The notes beneath the pieces were generated by a model, which was not told the origin of the DNA, made no database searches, and was given only the letters and a program-made list of their open reading frames with translations. A stretch of 64,000 nucleotides of DNA from Sarcocystis neurona (Eukaryota > Apicomplexa > Conoidasida > Eucoccidiorida > Sarcocystidae), in assembly GCA_000727475.1 (NCBI GenBank), contig KL647288.1, forward strand, positions 3,095,604 to 3,159,603, read 5' to 3'. Shown piece after piece: positions 57,299-64,000 of this stretch; position 1 is the stretch's first letter, and every line of letters starts with the position of its first letter. The position numbers and the translations under genes were made by a program.

Positions 57299-60200
57299 AT
57301 GCATGCGCCGCGACGCGGGGAAGCTCAAGCCAAGCTCTGCTTCTTCGTTGGGGGTCCACGAGGAGGGACGCTAGCCACCTTGCTGCTGCTGCTGTCGCTG
57401 CGGCTGTACACCATCGGCGAACCTCTGCTGCTGCAGACGCCGTCCTGGCGCTGCGCTGCAGAGCCATGCCAGAGGTTCACCTCAACTGCTGCACAACCGT
57501 GGTTGCAGCCGCAGCACGAGCTCTCAACTCAGCGGCAGCAGCAGCCATGGACGAGGCAGCAGCAACAGCGGCAACGCTGGGGCCAGCCGCGCCAGCAGAC
57601 TTGGAAGCGGCAGCAGCGGCAGGCGTGGATCCAGCAGCGTCAGCAGGAGCAGCAGTCGCCTGTCAAGACGCAGGAGCGGAGACAACAGCACCATCAGCAG
57701 CAGCTGTGGGGACAGCAGGAGAAGTGGACCCAGCAGCAGCAGTTGATGCAGCGGCAGCAGCAGTTGGTGCAGCGGCAGCAGCAGTTGGTGCAGCGGCAGC
57801 AGCAGTTGGTGCAGCGACGGCAACAGTTGGTGCAGCGACAGCAGCAGCTTCGGATTGCGGGAGGAGTGCGGTTCCACCCCCGCGTTCGCAAACAAGAACA
57901 GCAACAGCGGGTGGAGAAGCAGCAGCAGCAGACTTGGGGTCCGCAGCGGCAGCTGGTGCAGCGGCCTTGTGGCCAGCAGTGGCCGCTACAGAAGCAGCAA
58001 TTCGCTGGCGTGCAAGAGCAGCCGCAGGCAGGGACGCGGGCAGTGCAGCAACCCGAGGAGCCACAGCAGGTACGGCACCAGCGATGTCTGCAGCGGCAGC
58101 GAAGCGCGAGGCGGGGGGATGCAGCACGACATTGCCGTCTCCGTTTAAAACCTCACACCTGTTTCCTGGGTGGTGCGGGAAGTCGAAGGCACCTTCTGCA
58201 ATCTGCTGCTGTTGACGCTGCTACGGGAGCTGCTACAGCAAGGCAGCAACAGCGGGAACCCGCGGCGCTCCAGCAGCTGCTGCATTCTCCACAGCCACTG
58301 CAGCAGGGCTTGACGCTTCAGCAGCTCCAGCAGCAGCAGAAGCTGTTGCTCTCCAGTGGCCGGTCTGTGGTGGGGCCTACACGTTGCTGCAGCAGCAGCA
58401 GCGGCTTGCGTTCGGCACTATGTACACCTCACGCCGGCAGTGTTTCCCATCTGGGAAGGGCCGCTGTGTGCGACTCGCTGCGATTGCAAAGCACGAGGAG
58501 CAGCACCAGCAGCAGCAAAAAGTGGCAGCTGCTGCAGCGCCACCAAGAGAGGCCGAGCAGACCTCGCGTCTATTTAGAAGGAAGAACAACTACCGCGTGG
58601 GTAGGCGACAGCAGTAGCGCGAGTCGCACCGTCAGCAGCAGCACCAGCAGCAGCAGCAGAACAGGAGGCGTGACCTGCTACAGCACCAGCAGCCATCCGA
58701 GTGGCCGATTCAGCAGGAGCGGCTGCAGCATGGACCGCTCCAGCAAGACGAGAGGCACTGCTAGATTCACCGGCGCGAGCAGCGGCGGCAGCAGCAGGCC
58801 TGTCTTTAACAGCTTGACCAGCGGCAGTAGCAGGAGCAGCAATAGAATGCCGTACGACGGCCCCATCGTCTGCAACGGCAGCAGCAGCAGCAACGTTGCG
58901 CACAGCAACTCGTATATCGCCTCTTGTTTGCAGCGCAGACAAGTGGCACGTGAGGCAGCGACAGCGACAGGAGCAGGTCGCAGGGCGAGCGGAAACATCA
59001 GCACACGAGAGGAGAGACGTGGTCCTGTGATTCGCAACAGAACTACAAAGCTGCGGATTGGGTCTCGGCGATCACCGCTGGCCATGGCGCAGGCAAGACA
59101 GGTAGTGTTTCTGCTCTCCACGCTGTGGCCTTCGGAGTTTCCTCGCGCACACGAGCTGGTGCAGCAGCTGCTGCAGCGGAAGCAGCAGCTGGAGGCAACA
59201 GGCGACGCGCAGCTGCTCCAGGCGGACTGGTTAGGCAGTCTGCTGTTGCCACACGAAGAACAAGCTGCTGCTGCTGCACTGCGCGTGCACCCCACAACAA
59301 GCAACAGCGGCAGCAGGGCGTCCGCACGTGGCGACAACGCAGCAGTCACAGCCGCCGGCACTAATGCAGCAGGGGAAAGAGGCCGCGCAGCGGGTGCAGC
59401 ATATGACAGGGGGCGCTACTTCTCCCCCTGGGGTCGACTTGAATACGGGGAGCTGCTGCTGGTGCCGGTGGAAACAAGCGGTGATAGGCTGCAGCAGGTC
59501 CCACTGGCGCTGGATGGAGGCAAAGGCCTGTTTACAAAGGAATTGGATGTGGGGTTGCAGCAGCAAAGCATTGATGTTGCCGTTCACTCCATGAAAGACG
59601 TGCCCTCCCTGCTGCCACGAGATACTGTACTTGCTGCCTTTCTTCCCCGTGAAGATCCACGTGACGTGCTGCTCTTTTCCGACCACTGCTGCGCCAGCGG
59701 CCGTCCAACGCGCGCGCTAGGCCTCCCGCTGTTGCCGTTGCCACGGGGTGCAGCCGGCAGCTACAACGCGAGCTGCAGCAGCAGCAAGAGCGTAATGAGG
59801 GGTAGCGACGGAGAACGCAAGAGCGACACGAGCAGCACGACCCTCCACCGCAGGGCCGCCAGCAACAGCGGCAGCAGGACTTGTCACGGCAGCACGGAAG
59901 AAACGCAGGAAGAGCAGCCGGTAAAGGACACCAAGTTCTCCACTGGCCAACAAGAGGATAAAGTGAAGGCGCATCAGCGGGCATCGCCGCAAGCGGCTGG
60001 CTCGAGACAGCAGCAACATTCAGGTCAGGGGCTGCAGCAGCAGCAGCAGCCACCGCGAACGGAGCAGCAGGACGGTGATGAGCAACACCAGCGTCAGCAG
60101 CTGGCGCTGCTGCAGTCTCTGCCGTGGGCGCCGCTGATTCCTCATCTGCCGACTGCACTACTCACTTATAGCAGTCCAGCAGGCCAGGCCGCTGCAGCGG

Positions 60201-61717
60201 CCGCAGCCGCAACAGCAGCGGCAGCCACAACAGCAGCAGGTGGAAAGGTCGAAGATGCCGCTGACGCCGCTGCTGACGCCGCTGCTGTTGCTGCTGCTGC
60301 AGTGGTAGCAGGAGCAGCACAAAGAATGCGCAGTAACGATGCGCACAGCAGGTGTGAGGAAGCAGCGACAACAGCAGCTGCTGCTGCAGCACTGCCGCCC
60401 GTTAGTGAGGCGCCACCACCATCAGCATCGACAGGACACACTACAACAGCAGCTACAGCAACAGGAGCAGCGGCTGAACTGCTTGGAGGAGAAGTAGGGT
60501 TCGCGCTCCCAGCAGCAGCGGCGACACGAGTAGAAGAGGCAGCAGGACGGCGACAATTGCAGGTGGGTCTGCGAGTCGGGACGTGCTCGCTGCGTCGGCA
60601 GGCTCTGCTGGCGTCGCTGCTGCCGTACCCGTTGCTGTCGTTTGTTGGACTACGCGGCAACGTACACACACGAATGAGACGGCTGCAGGAGGGCAAAATC
60701 GACGCGACGCTGCTTGCTGCTGCTGGCCTGCGGCGGCTGGGTCTCCTGGCTCCTCTCCTGCAGCAAACGTGGTCGAGATCAGGAGCAGGGGCAGCACAGG
60801 GAGATGGAGCAGAAGCAAGCGAAGGAAAAGCAGCCACTGCAGCGGCAGCAGAACGCGCAGCGGCTGAACAAGGACAAGCAGAAGAGAAAAACGAGGAGAA
60901 ATCCGAGCTGAAAGGCGTTGGAGCAGTGCTGCTACCTCGGTGGCTGATGATACCGAGCGTCTGTCAAGGTATAGTGGGGGTCCAGTGCAGAGCGAGCGAC
61001 ACGCACATGAGGCTGCTGCTGCAGCGGCTCGACTGCTACACTTCTCGCATTGAGGCATCGTGCGAACGAGCTTTTCTTGCTGCGCTGGACGGAAGCTGCC
61101 GCACGCCGATTGCTGGCGTTTCCATGTGGGGAAGAAAGAGCGCTGCAGCAGCCGCAGGAACAGAAGAAGGAGGACGTGGACTGCAGGACACAGCAGGCGC
61201 CACCACCGCAGCAGCACCTGCGACGGAAATAGCAGCAGCCAAGGGGGACTGCAACGAAGTGACGCTGAGGCGGCTGCAACATCAGGAGCAGCGACAGCGG
61301 GCTCCACAACGCGGAGCAGCAGCAGCAGGTGCAAGGCGGCGGAGAGGCGGAGGACAGCAACTGGGACGCGTGGGCACGGAACAACAGCGTCAAACAGCAG
61401 CCGACGCCGAGTCAATCTCTGGCGAGAGAGGATGTCAACTGATCGAGGCGGGAAGGGCGGAAGGAGCAGCAGCAGCCTATGCAACAGGAGAAGAAACGCA
61501 ACAGTTGCAGTTCCACGGGGCACTGGCTACCCCTGACGGCCTGACGGTTTTCAAAGCCGAGAAAGCAGCTGCCGTCTCAACACAGGAGGAGGCAGCTGCT
61601 GTGGGACGAGAAGCAGGCATGCAGGTACGAGCAGCAGCAGGACAGCGGGCCCTGCGTGATATTCAAAGACAGGTCACGGAAAACACGTGGGCTACAGCAG
61701 CAAGCACCATCTACTAG
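57299..61717 (+). CDS. HMBS: Hydroxymethylbilane synthase (porphobilinogen deaminase) with long leader and insertions
   Basis: A 1472-codon frame. The catalytic body starts near residue 584 with LRIGSRRSPLAMAQARQ and continues GGKGLFTKELDVGL, DVAVHSMKDVPSLLP, VGTCSLRRQALL, LRGNVHTRMRRLQEGKIDAT and DGSCRTPIAG. Asp767 (of MKD) is the catalytic acid, and Cys1267 should anchor the dipyrromethane cofactor. The enzyme joins four porphobilinogens to hydroxymethylbilane in haem synthesis. Family members are about 310-360 residues; here about 100, 285, 60 and 130 extra low-complexity residues interrupt loops. The first 580 residues are Gln/Ser-rich. A hydrophobic segment at residues about 24-40 (TLATLLLLLSL) could be the signal part of an apicoplast leader, as expected for this enzyme in apicomplexans. 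An in-frame TGA lies 15 bp before the ATG. Part of the leader could be intron. The stop (TAG) overlaps a possible donor, gtaagg. Confidence 0.
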   Translation: MHAPRRGEAQAKLCFFVGGPRGGTLATLLLLLSLRLYTIGEPLLLQTPSWRCAAEPCQRFTSTAAQPWLQPQHELSTQRQQQPWTRQQQQRQRWGQPRQQTWKRQQRQAWIQQRQQEQQSPVKTQERRQQHHQQQLWGQQEKWTQQQQLMQRQQQLVQRQQQLVQRQQQLVQRRQQLVQRQQQLRIAGGVRFHPRVRKQEQQQRVEKQQQQTWGPQRQLVQRPCGQQWPLQKQQFAGVQEQPQAGTRAVQQPEEPQQVRHQRCLQRQRSARRGDAARHCRLRLKPHTCFLGGAGSRRHLLQSAAVDAATGAATARQQQREPAALQQLLHSPQPLQQGLTLQQLQQQQKLLLSSGRSVVGPTRCCSSSSGLRSALCTPHAGSVSHLGRAAVCDSLRLQSTRSSTSSSKKWQLLQRHQERPSRPRVYLEGRTTTAWVGDSSSASRTVSSSTSSSSRTGGVTCYSTSSHPSGRFSRSGCSMDRSSKTRGTARFTGASSGGSSRPVFNSLTSGSSRSSNRMPYDGPIVCNGSSSSNVAHSNSYIASCLQRRQVAREAATATGAGRRASGNISTREERRGPVIRNRTTKLRIGSRRSPLAMAQARQVVFLLSTLWPSEFPRAHELVQQLLQRKQQLEATGDAQLLQADWLGSLLLPHEEQAAAAALRVHPTTSNSGSRASARGDNAAVTAAGTNAAGERGRAAGAAYDRGRYFSPWGRLEYGELLLVPVETSGDRLQQVPLALDGGKGLFTKELDVGLQQQSIDVAVHSMKDVPSLLPRDTVLAAFLPREDPRDVLLFSDHCCASGRPTRALGLPLLPLPRGAAGSYNASCSSSKSVMRGSDGERKSDTSSTTLHRRAASNSGSRTCHGSTEETQEEQPVKDTKFSTGQQEDKVKAHQRASPQAAGSRQQQHSGQGLQQQQQPPRTEQQDGDEQHQRQQLALLQSLPWAPLIPHLPTALLTYSSPAGQAAAAAAAATAAAATTAAGGKVEDAADAAADAAAVAAAAVVAGAAQRMRSNDAHSRCEEAATTAAAAAALPPVSEAPPPSASTGHTTTAATATGAAAELLGGEVGFALPAAAATRVEEAAGRRQLQVGLRVGTCSLRRQALLASLLPYPLLSFVGLRGNVHTRMRRLQEGKIDATLLAAAGLRRLGLLAPLLQQTWSRSGAGAAQGDGAEASEGKAATAAAAERAAAEQGQAEEKNEEKSELKGVGAVLLPRWLMIPSVCQGIVGVQCRASDTHMRLLLQRLDCYTSRIEASCERAFLAALDGSCRTPIAGVSMWGRKSAAAAAGTEEGGRGLQDTAGATTAAAPATEIAAAKGDCNEVTLRRLQHQEQRQRAPQRGAAAAGARRRRGGGQQLGRVGTEQQRQTAADAESISGERGCQLIEAGRAEGAAAAYATGEETQQLQFHGALATPDGLTVFKAEKAAAVSTQEEAAAVGREAGMQVRAAAGQRALRDIQRQVTENTWATAASTIY
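57735..57850. repeat. 21-bp tandem repeat in the HMBS leader
   Basis: Five to six copies of CAGTTGGTGCAGCGGCAGCAG, encoding (QLVQRQQ)n in the HMBS frame, with a CGACGG variant in one copy. Confidence 0.
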
Positions 61718-62376
61718 TAAGGAACAGCAGCAAGAGCAGGACGAGTAGCAGCAGGAAGCGAAGGAGGAGCAGCAGGAAGGGAAAGAGGAGGAGCAACAGG
61801 AAGCCAACTCAGAACTCGTGACTACCGCGGAGCAGCGATCGCCACAGGAGAAGTTGGAGGACGAGAAGGAGAAGGAGGAGAAGAAGTGGGGAACATTATT
61901 GTTCGACTTCTACAAGACGACGTATGTTTGTCTGCAGCAGCAGATTTCCGGTTCTCGCCAGCACGCGTTGTACCGACCGGCATCGCGGCAGGACGAGGCC
62001 TCCTGGTCATACGAGCCACAGAAGTTGAAGGAGCAGATGGTGGGAGACTGACAACGCTTGCACTTCTGCCTTAAAGAGGAAGAGGGAAGAAGAGGAAGCG
62101 ATTAAAGTGGAAGTCGCAGCAACCTTGGAGTGGAGCAGTGCTCTCAGTTTCAGTCTGCAGAGTGTCCGCGCGAGCTTTGATCTGCACAGATGGGAAGGGC
62201 CAGAAATTCCTGCAAGGAGGACGGCAGTAGACGGCGTCCCGTGGGACGCAGCAGCGGCGAATGCAGTTGCCGACACCAGCGTGTGGTGGTGTGCCGCGTC
62301 TTCTTACGGTGAACTTTTCTGCGACGGGCTGCGACGAGAGCAGACGCTTCGCAAGTCTGCAGCAGCAGATTATTAG
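61718..62376 (+). other. Coding-like sequence downstream of HMBS
   Basis: After the double stop TAG TAA, the HMBS frame stays open again to 62062 and becomes natural-looking (VGNIIVRLLQDDVCLS, then GRGLLVIRATEVEG). A different + frame is open from about 62034 to 62376, reads FDLHRWEGPEIPARRTAVDG and ends at a stop. The two could be joined exons of an extension or of a second gene, but I found no phase-consistent model. No family is recognised. Confidence 0.
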
Positions 62377-63830
62377 CACGTGCGTGTGGGACAGGGAACT
62401 GCCCATGAGGAGTCGCCACAGCTAGATATGAAGAACAACAGTTATTGCGTGGTACGACGAGACCAGAAGAGACCAAGCGGGCGACACGTCGATGAGGCAC
62501 GCGCTGCAGCACAAACCTCCCGTCCGCGGTCGCTGCAGCAGCCAGCGAAGAGCAGCATCAGCACGAGAGCAGCAGGAGCCGGACTGCGCGTAACAAGAGC
62601 AGCAGCTACGAGCCGTACAGGTGCAGATGTGTGTCAGGGAAGGGGGGGGGTACCGGTTCTCATGCGTTATAACACTTCCAGGACGTCTATACTGCACACC
62701 GATCTGTCAGAAGGCTCTATCGCTGTATGCTTGTTAACACACACATTTGTATATGTCCTCGTGTAAGGCTCCAGTAAGTCTCTACATGTATGCCTACGTT
62801 CAGACACTCCACGCCTGAAGAACGTGTCTTGGTCTACGTGCACTTGACCTTCTGCGGCTCCGTAGAGTTCGAGTGTCTATACACTTGTTTCTGCACATAA
62901 ACATATACACGTGTCTATCCATCTATCTACATACCTGTAGAGAGAGAGACGTGCTTGCTACCATCTCTAACATACGCGTACACCCCGAGGTGGAGACTCT
63001 TGATGCAGACCGCAAAAGGCAACCTGCAGCTTATACGTGAGTCCAGGGAGAAAAATTATATATTAAAGATGGTCCGTGTCTGTGAAGGTGTCATCCTGGG
63101 CGGCGGTGGGAGAAATGCTGGCGACGTCGTACCCGCCTGCGCACACATGCCAGTTTTTGCTAGAAGGTATCATAGCATATGTATATCGCTAGAGGTCGAC
63201 TGCGTCACTTTAAAGGCTCCGCGGTCGGTGTGTGCCTGTGCAAACGCGTGCGTCTTCTGCCCGACACGCAAGTAATAAACGGTACGACTACCTCACGGGG
63301 CATACCTGTGCATAAGTACACACACACGTAGATAGGTAGGAGACGGAGAGACGTAGGCACAGACGCACACACGTGGCTGGGTGTTTCCTTCTGTCTGCTC
63401 GTCTCCGTCTGTCGGTACGCAGGTAGAAAAAATACGTACGTATGTGTGCATACAGAGAGAAAGACAGAGAGAACCGTGTAGCTGCCTGTACATTGGGCAA
63501 GGAGGACTGTATAAGACTTCGGCGATGGGGAGACGCACAGACGTGGGATGCGCACGTGAGCGCTGTGCGAATCGGTGAAACTTTTGCCCACGGTCTGTTC
63601 ATTCACCTGTGTATCTATATCTGTGTAGACATATGCGCACGTGCGTTCTCTCACGAGGAGATAGGTCGGTGTCTGTGTGTATATGTATGGATACTTGTAC
63701 AGGCGACTTGTTAAAACTTGCCTGTATGAAGTACTTTTAGCTGTCGCTGCGTAAAACGCCCCCCAACGTGAATTGTCAGCGTGGAAGAGGTCATCTCCTG
63801 ACGACACGCACTTGCTGCAGCCCATACAGG
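62377..63830. other. No confirmed gene
   Basis: A + frame at 62380-62766 and another at 62955-63275 (with MVRVCEGVILGGGG) look weakly protein-like but lack motifs, and the region loses its CAG runs. The rest is AC/GT-rich DNA. Confidence 0.
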
Positions 63831-64000
63831 GGCCTTGCGACCATCTTCTTACGCTGGGGGTTGTCCACGTGTGTCGACCCTTGCTACGACCATTCTCTTA
63901 CGCGCTGGGGTGTAAGTACACCGGTATAGAGCCTTGCTACGACCATTCTCTTACGCATTGGGGTGTACACACACACGTGGGTGGAGCGTTGCCGCGCCTA
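63831..64000. repeat. Tandem repeat of about 47-54 bp at the window edge
   Basis: At least three units beginning CCTTGC(TAC)GACCAT and continuing TCTTACGC then GGGGTGT, at about 63832, 63878 and 63932. A fourth, truncated unit begins at about 63987. The array continues past the window. Confidence 0.

Noticed and set aside
1..64000. CRISPR arrays, bacterial operons, prophage or insertion sequences
   Set aside because: No direct-repeat/spacer structure, ribosome-binding-site-spaced genes, transposase motifs or terminal inverted repeats were seen. The tandem repeats lack unique spacers of constant length, and the window is eukaryotic in style.
1..64000. tRNA or rRNA genes
   Set aside because: I did not find a cloverleaf with A and B boxes or an rRNA core by eye; a covariance-model scan would be needed to exclude them.

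Overview
This window looks like nuclear DNA of an apicomplexan coccidian, most likely an Eimeria species. Most of it is packed with CAG/CTG trinucleotide runs that encode Gln, Ser, Ala or Leu tracts depending on frame. Intergenic and intronic stretches carry TA/TG/CA microsatellites, genes are interrupted by introns, and recognisable enzymes carry very large low-complexity insertions. The taxonomic call is an inference from this style plus the gene set; no species-level marker is visible. Because of the repeats, open reading frames exist almost everywhere. I therefore accepted genes only where conserved motifs, matching splice phases or a plausible start supported them.

Layout. (1) 1-4.74 kb, + strand: the 3' part of a bifunctional dihydrofolate synthase/folylpolyglutamate synthase, five exons in register. 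(2) 4.7-10.3 kb: mainly microsatellite and degenerate repeat DNA, with one low-complexity coding island near 8.1-8.8 kb whose strand I cannot settle. (3) 10.4-12.6 kb, - strand: a 723-residue basic low-complexity protein. (4) 13.6-18.0 kb: scattered coding-like + strand segments without identification. (5) 18.2-19.7 kb, + strand: a probable F-box protein. (6) 20-22.7 kb: two weak + strand candidates. (7) 22.9-36.1 kb, + strand: a gene of at least eight exons encoding an N-myristoylation signal, a rhodanese-like domain and a dual-specificity-phosphatase fold, both without catalytic cysteine (MK-STYX-like architecture). (8) 40.2-41.8 kb, + strand: a small PUB-domain protein. (9) 43.5-46 kb: weak candidates. 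(10) 47.4-48.7 kb, - strand: UTP11. (11) 49.4-52.5 kb, - strand: a SEN2-like catalytic subunit of tRNA splicing endonuclease. (12) 57.3-61.7 kb, + strand: hydroxymethylbilane synthase with a very long leader and several insertions. (13) 61.7-64 kb: coding-like remnants and a short tandem repeat at the window end.

The genes do not form an operon and serve separate housekeeping roles: folate, haem, rRNA processing, tRNA splicing, ubiquitin/p97 and signalling scaffold. The clearest large-scale pattern is strand asymmetry: CAG runs lie mostly on the sense strand of exons, and CTG runs mostly on the sense strand of introns. This helped to orient genes, but there are exceptions.

[Form note: the answer gave no confidence values for features; each confidence of 0 is a placeholder required by the schema, not an estimate.]
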